In this document: positions 47,151-56,769 of the stretch, in pieces
Layout: each line of letters begins with the position of its first letter
Numbering within the stretch: the stretch's first letter is position 1
From: Litchfieldia alkalitelluris
GTDB lineage: Bacteria; Bacillota; Bacilli; Bacillales; Bacillaceae_L
Assembly: GCF_002019645.1 (NCBI RefSeq)
Contig: NZ_KV917374.1
Location: 2,864,696-2,928,695, forward strand
Direction of reading: 5' to 3'
Length of the DNA: 64,000 nt
The notes under the pieces: model-generated
Databases searched by the model: none
What the model saw: only the letters and a program-made list of their open reading frames with translations
What the model was told of the DNA's origin: nothing
Made by a program: the position numbers and the translations under genes

Positions 47151-49033
47151 AACTTTTAACAGTAGAAAATGTATCTAAAAATTACTCTGACAAACAACTT
47201 TTTGATGAGATTTCATTTAGTATTACTGATAATGAAAGAATTGGAATTATCGGTATTAATGGTACTGGTAAATCAACTTTATTAAAGGTAATTGCAGGTA
47301 TAGAGGAACTAGATAGTGGTCAAATCACACATTCAAAGGGATATACAATCAGCTATTTGGCCCAACAACCAGATTTCGTAGAGAATAACACGGTTTTAGA
47401 GCAAGTTTTTCATGGAGATACTCCCCTTATTCGGTTATTAAAGGAATACGAGGAGAAAATGCTCTTACTTGATGAAAATCCGCTAGATGAAAAAGTTCAG
47501 AACGATTTGTACTCTCTTCAGCAACGAATGGATTTGATGGGTGCTTGGGAAGCTAATTCAAATGCAAAAGCTGTACTAACAAAGTTCGGAATTAGCGATT
47601 TCTCAAAAGAAGTGGGCACCCTATCTGGTGGACAAAAGAAGAGAATTGCTTTGGCACAAAGTTTAATACAAACACCCGATTTACTGATTCTTGATGAACC
47701 AACAAACCATTTGGATTTTGAAACGATTAATTGGCTTGAAGATTATCTTTCAAAATATAATGGAGCTTTATTAATTGTTACACATGATCGTTATTTTCTA
47801 GATCGAGTAACAAATCGAATTATCGAAATTGATAACGGACAAATTTATAATTATCAAGGGAATTACGGTGCTTTCTTAGAAGCAAAAGCATTACGGATAG
47901 AACAAGAAGCAGCATCAGAACAAAAAATGCAAAATCTCTATAGACGTGAACTAGCTTGGATAAGACGAGGAGCTAAAGCAAGAACGACAAAACAGAAAGC
48001 AAGAATCAAACGATTTGATGATCTTGATCAAAATATGGCATCATCGACAAATGAGAAAGTGGATCTTGCTATTAGTGGAAGCCGGCTTGGGAAAAAAGTG
48101 TTTGAATTACAGCATATATCAAAAAGCTTTGACCAAAATACTCTTATTAAAGATTTCACTTTTATTATTAAGCCTCGTGACAGGATTGGAATTGTTGGGA
48201 AAAATGGTAGTGGAAAATCAACCTTATTGAATATTCTTGCAGGAAACCTAAAGGTAGATCAAGGTATTATTGAGGTCGGACAAACTGTGAATGTCGGCTA
48301 CTACACTCAGGAAAATAAGGACATGGATCTTACCAAAAGGATGATTGAATATATTAAAGAAAGTGCGGAAGCAATCCATACAACTGACGGTAAGTTTATA
48401 TCTGCGGCCCAAATGTTAGAGCGTTTTCTTTTCCCTTCATCTACTCATGGTACACCTATTCATAAGCTTTCGGGTGGTGAACGAAGAAGACTTTATTTAT
48501 TGAAGATTCTGATGAAAGAGCCCAATGTTCTATTGATGGATGAACCAACAAATGATCTAGATACGGAAACACTTACAGTTTTAGAGGATTATCTTGAGGA
48601 TTTTCCTGGTGTGGTAATTACGGTTTCACATGACCGTTACTTTTTGGATAAGATTGCTGAACAGCTCCTCATATTTGAAACTGCTGGTGAAATTAAAGGA
48701 TACTTTGGTCTCTATTCGGAGTATTTAGAAGATGTTCTTATAAAACAAGAATTATCTACAACTAAGAATGTTATTCCCGATAAACCGAAAACAGAAGAAA
48801 AGACAAAGAAAAAGAAACTTTCTTACAATGAGCAAAAAGAGTGGGATGAAATAGAAAGTAAAATCGCTGAACAGGAAGAGAAATGTGCGAATTTATTGAA
48901 TGAGATAGAATCAGCTGGTAGTGATTATCAGAAAGCGCAACAGTTTATGAGTGAACATGAAAAAGAAAATAAAGTACTAGAACAATTAATTGAACGGTGG
49001 AGTGAACTTTCCGATATAGTTGAAAATCTATAA
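47147..49033 (+). CDS. yfmR: ABC-F ATPase (Uup/YfmR type)
   Basis: This 628-residue soluble translation-associated ATPase has two ABC domains. Walker A motifs are [11 protein letters not shown] and [11 protein letters not shown], signatures [14 protein letters not shown] and [14 protein letters not shown], and Walker [13 protein letters not shown] and [12 protein letters not shown]. The linker (about 240-320) is basic, and a C-terminal coiled coil (about 560-628) is typical of Uup/YfmR, which help ribosomes at difficult sequences. The start ATGA overlaps the ypgQ stop. Confidence 0.88.
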   Translation: MKLLTVENVSKNYSDKQLFDEISFSITDNERIGIIGINGTGKSTLLKVIAGIEELDSGQITHSKGYTISYLAQQPDFVENNTVLEQVFHGDTPLIRLLKEYEEKMLLLDENPLDEKVQNDLYSLQQRMDLMGAWEANSNAKAVLTKFGISDFSKEVGTLSGGQKKRIALAQSLIQTPDLLILDEPTNHLDFETINWLEDYLSKYNGALLIVTHDRYFLDRVTNRIIEIDNGQIYNYQGNYGAFLEAKALRIEQEAASEQKMQNLYRRELAWIRRGAKARTTKQKARIKRFDDLDQNMASSTNEKVDLAISGSRLGKKVFELQHISKSFDQNTLIKDFTFIIKPRDRIGIVGKNGSGKSTLLNILAGNLKVDQGIIEVGQTVNVGYYTQENKDMDLTKRMIEYIKESAEAIHTTDGKFISAAQMLERFLFPSSTHGTPIHKLSGGERRRLYLLKILMKEPNVLLMDEPTNDLDTETLTVLEDYLEDFPGVVITVSHDRYFLDKIAEQLLIFETAGEIKGYFGLYSEYLEDVLIKQELSTTKNVIPDKPKTEEKTKKKKLSYNEQKEWDEIESKIAEQEEKCANLLNEIESAGSDYQKAQQFMSEHEKENKVLEQLIERWSELSDIVENL

Positions 49034-49046
49034 TAAGGTCCAAAAT

Positions 49047-49092
49047 ATACATGCTAAGCTGACCCTATGTTCAGAGTCAGCTTAGGATGTAT
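49047..49092 (+). terminator. Hairpin after the ABC-F gene
   Basis: ATACATGCTAAGCTGAC and GTCAGCTTAGGATGTAT form a long stem with a 12-base loop between convergent genes. There is no clear T tract on the plus strand. Confidence 0.55.
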
Positions 49093-49122
49093 AAGTGCTA
49101 TCAAAACAATCATGGTTTTTAC

Positions 49123-50202
49123 CTATTTATATTGAACTATTCTTTTAGCACCCAAGTACCGTTCCTTCCAGTAGGTCATACTCATTTTGGTTACGGTTAC
49201 ACCTCGAGTTGAGTCGGTATGTATAAACTTTCCGTCTCCAATATAAATCCCTGCATGTGATGGTCCTTTTCTGTAAGTTTGAAAAAATACAATATCGCCA
49301 ACACTAATTTTATTAACCGAAGTACCATAATTCCAAAGTTCATTAACTGTCCGCGGAATGTTCATTCCCTTCTGTGCAAATACATATTTTAAGAATCCGC
49401 TACAATCGAAACCTCCAGAACTAGTTCCACCCCAAACATAAGGTGTTCCAATATGATTCATTGCAACATTTACTATTGATGTATCGACAGAATACTTTAC
49501 TTCTTTAGGTACTTTCTTCTCATTTATAGCCTTTGGCTGCTTCTGAGAAGTTGAAGTATTTGTTGGTGTGACTTGGGTACTTGGTGAACTCGTACTTGTA
49601 ATCGTATTAATTGTTACTCCTTTGACATTCTTGTTTTTTAACAAATGCTTTGTCGTCTCATCTGTAGCTTCACCAGTCACATCCAACTGGTATTTTTTTT
49701 GATAATTGATCAGAGCTCCTTCAGTTATTTTTCCAAAGATACCATCAATATTCCCGTGATAATAACCAAGTCTTTGCAGTTTTGTTTGCAACTGTTCTAC
49801 TTCAGGTCCTTCATCTCCAAATGACAATGTTTTAGGTTTAGGTTTAATTAATAATTCGTTCAGCTTTTCTAATGTTTCCGCGCCAGCAATTCCATCAACT
49901 TTCAAATCATTTTTGAGTTGGAATTTTCTAACTGCTTCTCTTGTATTTGGGCCATAATATCCATCAATTTGTTCATAATAAAAATTGAATTTCATTAGTT
50001 CTAATTGTAAGGTTCTAACACTATTACCGGTGTGCCCATATCTAAGCGTTTTTTCTAGATTAAAATAATCATTATAAAAGCTTTCAGGTGTAAGTGAATC
50101 TTGATTAGTTGCTTCAGTGCTTTCTGGTGTCGCAAAAAAGAGACCAGCTGCCGCGACGGAAGTCACTAATAAGGCCTCTTTCTTACTTATAGGCTTTCCC
50201 AT
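49123..50202 (-). CDS. Secreted NlpC/P60 peptidoglycan hydrolase with two PG-binding domains
   Basis: This is a 359-residue protein. A signal-like N terminus (KKEALLVTSVAAAGLFFATP) precedes two PG_binding_1 repeats (about 52-115 and 126-188, GYYGPNTREAVRKFQ and NIDGIFGKITEGAL). A Ser/Thr/Pro linker leads to an NlpC/P60 domain with C267 (GFDCSGFLKYVF), H316 (SHAGIYIG) and H328. It should cut stem peptides as a D,L-endopeptidase. GGAGGA fits the ATG at 50202; the frame from 50274 is rejected. Confidence 0.92.
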   Translation of the reverse strand: MGKPISKKEALLVTSVAAAGLFFATPESTEATNQDSLTPESFYNDYFNLEKTLRYGHTGNSVRTLQLELMKFNFYYEQIDGYYGPNTREAVRKFQLKNDLKVDGIAGAETLEKLNELLIKPKPKTLSFGDEGPEVEQLQTKLQRLGYYHGNIDGIFGKITEGALINYQKKYQLDVTGEATDETTKHLLKNKNVKGVTINTITSTSSPSTQVTPTNTSTSQKQPKAINEKKVPKEVKYSVDTSIVNVAMNHIGTPYVWGGTSSGGFDCSGFLKYVFAQKGMNIPRTVNELWNYGTSVNKISVGDIVFFQTYRKGPSHAGIYIGDGKFIHTDSTRGVTVTKMSMTYWKERYLGAKRIVQYK

Positions 50203-50483
50203 ATGATGTATCCTCCTTGGTGTGTTAGATAAAGGCTGTTCCTTCAAACTTGTTGTTTTAGTAAAAAACAACAAACTCTTAGAGAAGAGCCAAAATAAAA
50301 ATGTAAATCACTAAATCATATTTTTTGTTTATAAATATATGACTAATTTTTCTTTCACGATAAATGGAATACCTTATTAGTTCAAGCTCTTTAAGTCTCT
50401 AAAATGGAATCGAAACTATGTCTATGGTAGAATTTATTACTATAATGCCTGGTCTTAGTAACCATTCGTTTGAGGAGGAAATT

Positions 50484-51602
50484 ATGAATATATTATCAAT
50501 TGAACCAACTCCTAGCCCAAATACAATGAAAATTATATTAAGCGAGGAATTGCCAGCAGGGAAAAGTAATAATTATAAAAAAGATAATCTCGAGGAAGCT
50601 CCTCAGGTTATAAAAGATATCTTAAGTGTCGAAGGCGTAAAAGGGGTCTATCATGTAGCCGATTTCTTGGCTGTAGAAAGAATCTCCAAGTTTGACTGGG
50701 CGGATATTCTAGCACAAGTTAGAAAAGCATTTGGTGAGGAAGTAAAAGCTACTGAATCGGAACAAAAAATAAATGATCATTTTGGTGAAGTAAAGGTCTT
50801 TGTTCAAATGTTCAGAGGAATACCGATGCAAGTGAAATTAGTTGATGACTTAAAAGAACTAAGAGTTGGATTACCAGAGAGATTTAAACTATCCTCTATA
50901 GAGGCACAACAAGCTTCAGAAAATGTAGTTATGGAGAGAGCTTGGAATGAGCAAGGTGTTCGATACGGAGGCTTAGATGAAGTAGGGCAGGATGTTGTCG
51001 AAGAAATTTCTGCTGCCTATCCACAAGAACGATTAAATCGATTAGTTGAGATGGCCAAAAATAAGGAAACTGCATCAGCTCAGAAAAGAAAAAGGTACAA
51101 GGTAACAGAAGAAATGCTAGATCATGAAGATTGGACCAAGAGATATGCAGACTTAGAACAAATGGATCCTACAGAAGAAGACATTCCTGTTCTGAGTAAA
51201 GCACTTCATGACGAAAAGGCATCGATACGACGCCTAGCTACGGTATATTTGGGAATGATAGAGTCACCAAAGGTATTTCCTCTGCTTTATATTGCGCTTA
51301 AGGATAAATCAGTTACGGTTAGAAGAACAGCTGGCGACTGTTTATCTGATATTGGTGATAAGGATGCTATCGACGCAATGATTTCTGCTCTAAAAGATAA
51401 AAATAAGCTTGTTCGTTGGAGAGCTGCAATGTTTTTATATGAAGTTGGAGATGAATCGGCATTACCAGCATTAAAAGAGGCGCAAGACGATCCGGAATTT
51501 GAGGTAAGTATGCAAATCAAACTTGCACTTGAACGAATTGAAGGCGGGGAAGAAGCAAAAGGTTCTGTTTGGAAACAAATGACTGAAAGTAGGAAATCAT
51601 AA
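50484..51602 (+). CDS. CvfC/YpgR-type protein with Nfu-like and HEAT-repeat domains
   Basis: This 372-residue protein has an N-terminal Nfu-type domain (MNILSIEPTPSPNTMKIIL ... VEGVKGVYHVADFLAVER). A middle domain follows, then HEAT-like repeats near 230-360 (PVLSKALHDEKASIRRLA, LYIALKDKSVTVRRTAG, LKDKNKLVRWRAA). This matches the Staphylococcus conserved virulence factor C family, from memory. GAGGAGGAAA sets the ATG at 50484 instead of 50418. It probably shares a transcript with brxA, 36 bases on. Confidence 0.85.
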   Translation: MNILSIEPTPSPNTMKIILSEELPAGKSNNYKKDNLEEAPQVIKDILSVEGVKGVYHVADFLAVERISKFDWADILAQVRKAFGEEVKATESEQKINDHFGEVKVFVQMFRGIPMQVKLVDDLKELRVGLPERFKLSSIEAQQASENVVMERAWNEQGVRYGGLDEVGQDVVEEISAAYPQERLNRLVEMAKNKETASAQKRKRYKVTEEMLDHEDWTKRYADLEQMDPTEEDIPVLSKALHDEKASIRRLATVYLGMIESPKVFPLLYIALKDKSVTVRRTAGDCLSDIGDKDAIDAMISALKDKNKLVRWRAAMFLYEVGDESALPALKEAQDDPEFEVSMQIKLALERIEGGEEAKGSVWKQMTESRKS

Positions 51603-51638
51603 AAGAATCAAAAATAGGTACTTTAGGAGGAATTTAGG

Positions 51639-52073
51639 ATGTCAATGGCATATGAGGAATACATGAAACAAATTGTTGCTCCAATGAGACAAGAATTAGT
51701 GAACGCGGGGTTTGCTGAACTAACCACTGAGGAACAGGTTGAACAGTTTATCAATGATGTTGAAGGCACTTCATTGGTTGTTGTTAATTCAGTATGTGGA
51801 TGTGCGGCAGGATTAGCGCGGCCTGCAGCAACTCAAGCAGTTCTTCAATCAGACAAAAAACCATCTCATTTAGTTACAGTGTTTGCAGGACAAGATAAAG
51901 CGGCAACTGCAAAGATGAGAGAATATTTTACAGGATTTGAACCATCATCTCCTTCAATGGCATTGTTAAAGGGAAAGGAAGTAGTTCATTTTATCCCCAG
52001 ACACGAGATTGAAGGAAATTCTATGGAAGAAATTATGAATAACTTGCAGACTGCATTTAACCAATATTGCTAA
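51639..52073 (+). CDS. brxA: Bacilliredoxin BrxA (YphP)
   Basis: This 144-residue thioredoxin-fold protein removes bacillithiol from mixed disulfides on proteins. The CGC active site is C53-G-C55 in VVNSVCGCAAGLARPA. MAYEEYM, FAGQDKAATAKMREYF and FIPRHEIEG are diagnostic of the BrxA/BrxB family. AGGAGGAA precedes the ATG. Presence implies bacillithiol metabolism in the host. Confidence 0.95.
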   Translation: MSMAYEEYMKQIVAPMRQELVNAGFAELTTEEQVEQFINDVEGTSLVVVNSVCGCAAGLARPAATQAVLQSDKKPSHLVTVFAGQDKAATAKMREYFTGFEPSSPSMALLKGKEVVHFIPRHEIEGNSMEEIMNNLQTAFNQYC

Positions 52074-52195
52074 ATAGCTAACTTGAGTATAGAGAGGATG
52101 TGTTTCCGTTACATTGTATAAATGTATTTGGTGAAACTATTCTCTCTTTTTTAAAGGAATTTGGACCGATTATCAAGTCTATAACTTAGTTAGCG

Positions 52196-52990
52196 GAGTT
52201 CCATGAGCTGCGATCCACCTGCTTTCCGCGTGGCGGTCCGCGTGCCTCCTCGTCGCTTTTTGAGCTCCTGCGGGGTCTCACGGAGACCGCTAGATCCCGC
52301 AGGATTCAGGTGGCTCTCTTCTCATTCCACACTATGGAAGGCATTTCTCATACTTCATGGTGCGAATAATTAAATTTACATGGGTGTCTACGCTGAAAAT
52401 AACTTTAGTTGTGGAGTTCCATGAGCTGCGATCCACTTGCTTTCCGCGGGGTGGTCCGTGAGCCTCCTCGTCGCCAGGGGCGGGCTCCTGCGGGGTCTCA
52501 CGAGACCACTAGATCCCGCAGGAGTCAAGTGGCTCTCCGCTCATTCCACACTAAGTGAACAAGATTTTCATCCTTTATGGTGCAAATTTTCATTAGCATG
52601 GGTGTCTACCCTGAAAATAACTTTAGTTGTGGAGTTCCATGAGCTGCGATCCACTTGCTTTCCGCGGGGTGGTCCGTGAGCCTCCTCGTCGCCAGGGGCG
52701 GGGCTCCTGCGGGGTCTCACGAGACCACTAGATCCCGCAGGAGTCAGGTGGCTCTCCGCTCATTCCACACTAAGTGAACAACATTTTCATCCTCCATGGT
52801 GCTAATTTTCATTAGCATGGATGTCTACCCTGAAAATAACTAATGATGGAGAGTTCCATGAGCTGCGATCCACCTGCTTTCCTCGGGGGGCGGTCCCGAG
52901 AGCCTCCTCGTGGCTTTTTGAGCTGCTGCGGGGTCTCACGAGACCGCTAGATCCCGCAGGAGTCAGGTGGCTCTCCGTTCATTCCAGACA
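52196..52990 (-). repeat. Tandem array of four element A copies with 218-bp period
   Basis: A copies lie at 52196-52331, 52414-52550, 52632-52769 and 52851-52989 in reverse orientation. Each runs GAGTTCCATGAGCTGCGATCC to CTCATTCCACA. The spacers of 81-82 bp are motif L (GTCTACCCTGAAAATAACT and ATGGTGCTAATTTTCATTAG). Start-to-start distances are 218, 218 and 219. The two middle copies are nearly identical; the outer two are more diverged. Open frames of up to 80 codons inside are by-products. Confidence 0.92.
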
Positions 52991-53065
52991 AAATGGGAGG
53001 CACATTAATTTTATGTAATATGTAGCTATTTCTTCAAAATTCAAATAGATGATAAGGTGAAATTA

Positions 53066-53845
53066 ATGATTGTAACAACAGCTGGACGTACTAATGCACA
53101 AATGATTAACCGGGCCGAGAGTATTGCAGATGAATTAAATACGGTATACCTAAATAGAAATAAACAATCAATTATAGAAATCCAACAACAATATAAAGAG
53201 GATGTTTTAGTTGTTGGGAAAAACAGGCTGGAAGTGTATCCTAAGAATGCTTCACAACCCTTGTTTTTTCATCCTAATTCAGCAATGTTTCGAATTAAAC
53301 GCTTGATGAGGGAGCATCATGATCCATTTATTGAAACCGCTGACCTAAAAAAGGGAAGCAGCATGTTGGATTGTACATTAGGATTAGGTTCTGATAGTAT
53401 TGTCGCTAGTTTTGTTGTTGGAAGTGGAGGAAGAGTTGTTGCTATTGAAGGTCAAAAAATAATTTCCTATATTGTCAACGAAGGGTTACGTAGCTGGGAA
53501 AGTGGTACAAGTATCATAGACGATGCAATGAGAAGGATTAAGGTAGTATCCACTGATAATTATGGGTATTTAAAAGAAGCTGATGATAATAGTTTTGATG
53601 TAGTCTATTTTGATCCTATGTTTGAACATGATCTCAATGAATCTAATGGCATACATCAGTTAAAGCACTATGGAATTAAATCTGGGTTATCAAGTGAAGT
53701 TATAAACGAAGCAAAAAGAGTGGCTAGAAAGAGAATTGTGTTAAAAGACCATTGGCAAAGTTTGCGGTTTGATGAACTAGGTTTCACTGCCACTAAACGA
53801 AAAACATCAAAATTTCACTTTGGTGTAATTATTTTAGAAAAATAA
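53066..53845 (+). CDS. ypiP: YpiP, putative SAM-dependent methyltransferase
   Basis: This 259-residue protein has an N-terminal domain starting MIVTTAGRTNAQMINRAESI and then a Rossmann methyltransferase core: SAM motif MLDCTLGLGSDSIVASFVVG, acidic loop VVAIEGQ, and VVYFDPMFEHDL in place of an NPPY-like motif. AAGGTGA sets the ATG at 53066, not the GTG at 53057. It leads the ypiP-ypjP-ypjQ-thyA-dfrA neighbourhood. The substrate is unknown. Confidence 0.85.
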   Translation: MIVTTAGRTNAQMINRAESIADELNTVYLNRNKQSIIEIQQQYKEDVLVVGKNRLEVYPKNASQPLFFHPNSAMFRIKRLMREHHDPFIETADLKKGSSMLDCTLGLGSDSIVASFVVGSGGRVVAIEGQKIISYIVNEGLRSWESGTSIIDDAMRRIKVVSTDNYGYLKEADDNSFDVVYFDPMFEHDLNESNGIHQLKHYGIKSGLSSEVINEAKRVARKRIVLKDHWQSLRFDELGFTATKRKTSKFHFGVIILEK

Positions 53846-53895
53846 AAAAACCAATGGGTAAAGTTATATGTCCTTTATCCATTGGTTTTTTGTTA
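53846..53895. terminator. Bidirectional terminator
   Basis: AAAAAACCAATGG and CCATTGGTTTTTT pair across about 20 bases, serving ypiP and the converging miniprotein gene. Confidence 0.85.
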
Positions 53896-53904
53896 ATAAT
53901 AAAT

Positions 53905-53976
53905 TTAATCTGCTACATTTAAGTAAACCATATAGCCAAGAGTAAAGAAGCTAACAACAATAAATAAGGTATCCAT
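53905..53976 (-). CDS. 23-residue membrane miniprotein
   Basis: MDTLFIVVSFFTLGYMVYLN plus VAD is one membrane helix. AAAGGTGG stands 7 bases before the ATG and a strong terminator follows. The LGYMVY pattern recalls KdpF, the small subunit of Kdp potassium pumps, but no kdp genes are near. The rest of the gap up to 54230 is AT-rich and holds only promoter-like sequence. Confidence 0.5.
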   Translation of the reverse strand: MDTLFIVVSFFTLGYMVYLNVAD

Positions 53977-54230
53977 TAATAAACCACCTTTAAAATTATG
54001 ATTATTCCTATTTTAGCAAATTATGTACAAATTATGAACTAAAATTCTTTTTTATTTTCTAGTTTTGAAAAAAACTTTTCAGAATATATATAAAATGAAA
54101 CCTTTTATTTCAATCAACGTATAAACCTATAGATTCTGCTATTTAATCAACATATTAATAGTCAAAAAATTTAATAAATATGGTAGAATAATAGAGTGTA
54201 TACTTTTTGAGAAACGAAAGGAAGAGTATG

Positions 54231-54833
54231 ATGAATAGATGGTTAAGAAAGGCGCTTGTCGTCTCATTCTCAATCGTAACCCTGGGTATGGTTACACCAC
54301 CACCTGCCTTAACGATGCAAGACATCAAAACAGATGAATCAAAAAGGAATATTATTAATCCGTCTAATCAGACAGATACATATTATTCTCTAAAAGAAGT
54401 AGCGTCACTACATCAAAATATTAACCCAAGAGACCAGTTTATAAGCCATGCAATTACACAAGCTGAATTTCAATCTTTTCAAAAGTTTGGTTCGCGGATT
54501 GCACCTGTAATAGAAAATGACTTTAACAGCCATATATTACCGAATATTCATGCGGCAATTTCGCATTTTGCAGAAACATACCCTGATGAGACATTATTAA
54601 ACTTAGAGATAACTGAAAATCCAAGTGGAGGAATAAGTGAGAAAATATTTCATATCTATGATAAAACAACACAAAAAGATGTTTTGAGATTTCATGTAAG
54701 GAGAGATCAGCCACCGAACTCCGGTTACTGGTTCAACTTTCATTATCATACCTACCATGATAATTTTCAGTCCCACCATGAACTTGGAGCTATATTTTGG
54801 GCTAAGAACACGCCTCCGCAATGGCTTAGCTAA
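54231..54833 (+). CDS. ypjP: YpjP-family exported protein
   Basis: This 200-residue protein has an N-terminal membrane or signal segment (KALVVSFSIVTLGMVT) followed by PPPALTMQD. A soluble domain rich in His and aromatic residues follows (GYWFNFHYHTYHDNFQSHH). AAAGGAAG fits the ATG at 54231 best, with 54228 as an alternative. Order with ypjQ, thyA and dfrA is as in B. subtilis. Function unknown. Confidence 0.85.
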   Translation: MNRWLRKALVVSFSIVTLGMVTPPPALTMQDIKTDESKRNIINPSNQTDTYYSLKEVASLHQNINPRDQFISHAITQAEFQSFQKFGSRIAPVIENDFNSHILPNIHAAISHFAETYPDETLLNLEITENPSGGISEKIFHIYDKTTQKDVLRFHVRRDQPPNSGYWFNFHYHTYHDNFQSHHELGAIFWAKNTPPQWLS

Positions 54834-54855
54834 TTCTTTAGAAGGAGTGTGAAGA

Positions 54856-55383
54856 ATGTCTAAAAGCTATACATTAGATGAGATGGTCAAACAAGCAAAG
54901 GAAATGTTGATTAGTCGTGGCGTTGAGATAATAGATATTGCGAAAATTGTTTTACAATTACAGGAAAAATATATACCATCAATGACAATTGAGGAATGTA
55001 TTCATAATGTTGAAAGAGTGTTGGAGAAGAGAGAAATTATCCATGCAGTTATTACAGGACTATCATTGGATATTTTAGCGGAAAAGGAAATGCTTCCGGA
55101 ACCACTTCAATATCTTGTGGAAACTGATGAACCATTATACGGAATAGATGAGATTATTCCTTTGTCGATTGTTAATGTTTATGGGTCGATTGGCTTAACC
55201 AATTTTGGATATCTGGATAAAGAAAAGTTCGGTATTATTAAGGAACTTGATGAACATGATGGGAAGCATGTACACACATTTTTAGATGATATTGTTTGTG
55301 CTCTTGCTGCAGCGGCCGCAAGTCGAATTGCGCATCGAGATAAGGATGTGAAAGAAGGAAGAGCCGAACCATTTATTAATTAG
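54856..55383 (+). CDS. ypjQ: YpjQ, phosphatidylglycerophosphatase A-like protein
   Basis: This soluble 175-residue protein of the PgpA/YutG family has TLDEMVKQAKEMLISRGVEI, VYGSIGLTNFGYLDKEKFG and a C-terminal Ala-rich helix (DIVCALAAAAASRIAHRD). The family is tied to glycerophospholipid phosphatase activity, but the Bacillus members lack the membrane part. GAAGGAGTG precedes the ATG. It follows ypjP by 22 bases. Confidence 0.85.
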   Translation: MSKSYTLDEMVKQAKEMLISRGVEIIDIAKIVLQLQEKYIPSMTIEECIHNVERVLEKREIIHAVITGLSLDILAEKEMLPEPLQYLVETDEPLYGIDEIIPLSIVNVYGSIGLTNFGYLDKEKFGIIKELDEHDGKHVHTFLDDIVCALAAAAASRIAHRDKDVKEGRAEPFIN

Positions 55384-55385
55384 AC

Positions 55386-55442
55386 AACAAAAAAAAGCTC
55401 TAATCAAATGTTTATTGCCAACATTGATTAGAGCTTTTTTAG
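55386..55442. terminator. Bidirectional terminator
   Basis: AAAAAGCTCTAATCA and TGATTAGAGCTTTTT pair between the converging ypjQ and a membrane-protein gene, with A/T runs on both sides. Confidence 0.85.
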
Positions 55443-55711
55443 TCTTTTAACCTTTCATTTTGTTTAAGCTTAATCGTTAGTAAGTCGAATATGAAACAAT
55501 AGCATTTGTAAAATAGCGCTAAAACGAGGTAAATAACTGCTGCAAAAAAAATAACAAGATGATTTTTTTGTATATAAGAATTGATAATCATTGTTATTAG
55601 AAATGAGACGGTAATTAAATCAATATAGATGATTCTTTTTTGTCTTGAAATCTCTAATACTTCTAATAGGATAAGTTCCGAATCTTTATCAATTTGTTTT
55701 TTATTTCTCAT
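55439..55711 (-). CDS. Small two-span membrane protein
   Basis: The 90-residue protein has a charged N terminus (MRNKKQIDKDSELILLEVLE), helices at about 30-48 and 55-76 (LITVSFLITMIINSYI; LVIFFAAVIYLVLALFY), and a basic tail. GAGGGTGG fits the ATG at 55711 rather than the GTG upstream. Function unknown. Confidence 0.7.
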   Translation of the reverse strand: MRNKKQIDKDSELILLEVLEISRQKRIIYIDLITVSFLITMIINSYIQKNHLVIFFAAVIYLVLALFYKCYCFIFDLLTIKLKQNERLKD

Positions 55712-55969
55712 TGTACCCACCCTCAGCTAAACGTAATTTATTTTATGAAAGATTATTTGTTTGGTGAGTCGTCTCGTCAAATAAGTAAGGATTTCATAAT
55801 ATAACTTCAATTAATCTTTAAAAATTGTTATAATATTATAATAATAGAATACAAGAACAGCAATTTTTTTATCGATTAGGAACTATTAGTGAAGACCAGA
55901 AATACACCTCGTAAATAAAAAAACAACTAACATACAATTTTTAGTACATCTAGATTAAGGGTGGTTTTC

Positions 55970-56707
55970 ATGAAAAAACTATTTGTTATCTCTTTAACTG
56001 TGTTTTTTTTCTTACCTCTTGTTAAACAAAACCATAGTGATGCATCTCAAAATGGTATTCCACTTAAACATTATCAATCAATAAGTTTTTTTATGTCAAA
56101 AGAATTGATTAGTAATTATAAAATATTAGAGGAAATTATCATTTTACCAGAAACTCATTTTAATGAAACAGAAGCTATTCAGATGATCACTCGGATAAGT
56201 AATATAAATACACATCTTCTAGAAAAATTACGTGATGAAAACATACAGGTTGTTCTATTTACAGGTAAATTAACCGACCTTCCGTCTGCATCTCATTTGA
56301 AGGGTGAAAAGCCACGTGGTTATAGTGAAAATGGTCCAACATGGGATGAAGTACCAGGAATTGGCGGCTCAAGAGTAATACTTGCTAAAGTCGGAAACAG
56401 TCACAAGGGGGAAGGACATGGCTCAGCTAATCTAGAACTCCATGAAATTGCACATACTTTTGATCGTCTTGTATTTGGTGAGGTTCGTAATGATCCCGAG
56501 TTCAAAAAAATTTGGATAGAAGAGGCAGATAAGCTATTTCCAAATCAAAATTATTTTATCTCCTTCCCTGAAGAGTACTTTGCTGAGGCATTTGTATATT
56601 ACTTTTTATCTGAACAAACAAGTAAAGAGCTTAAGGCTAAAGCTCCGTTAACGTATTCGTATTTTTTTAACCTTTTTCAGAGAAATGTCGAAAACTCTGA
56701 TAGATAA
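55970..56707 (+). CDS. Secreted ATLF/PPEP-like zinc metalloprotease
   Basis: This is a 245-residue protein. A signal peptide (KKLFVISLTVFFFLPLV) is followed by a domain like the anthrax lethal-factor catalytic domain and the clostridial Pro-Pro endopeptidases. The zinc motif is HEIAH (H158, E159, H162) in LELHEIAHTFDRLVFG, with a downstream EEYFAEAFVYYF carrying the third ligand (E201/E202 or E206). GGIGGSRVILAKVG-type strands lead in. AAGGGTGG sets the ATG at 55970. It is monocistronic, next to a repeat array. Confidence 0.85.
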   Translation: MKKLFVISLTVFFFLPLVKQNHSDASQNGIPLKHYQSISFFMSKELISNYKILEEIIILPETHFNETEAIQMITRISNINTHLLEKLRDENIQVVLFTGKLTDLPSASHLKGEKPRGYSENGPTWDEVPGIGGSRVILAKVGNSHKGEGHGSANLELHEIAHTFDRLVFGEVRNDPEFKKIWIEEADKLFPNQNYFISFPEEYFAEAFVYYFLSEQTSKELKAKAPLTYSYFFNLFQRNVENSDR

Positions 56708-56769
56708 TGATAAAATAAGTAAGTCATAATTAGGTGTTACTAATTGCAGCTATTGGATTCATTATAATA

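Noticed and set aside
52196-52990. Possible CRISPR array
   Set aside because: Repeat units are about 137 bp with 81-bp spacers that are themselves repeated. CRISPR repeats are 21-50 bp with unique spacers, and there are no cas genes.
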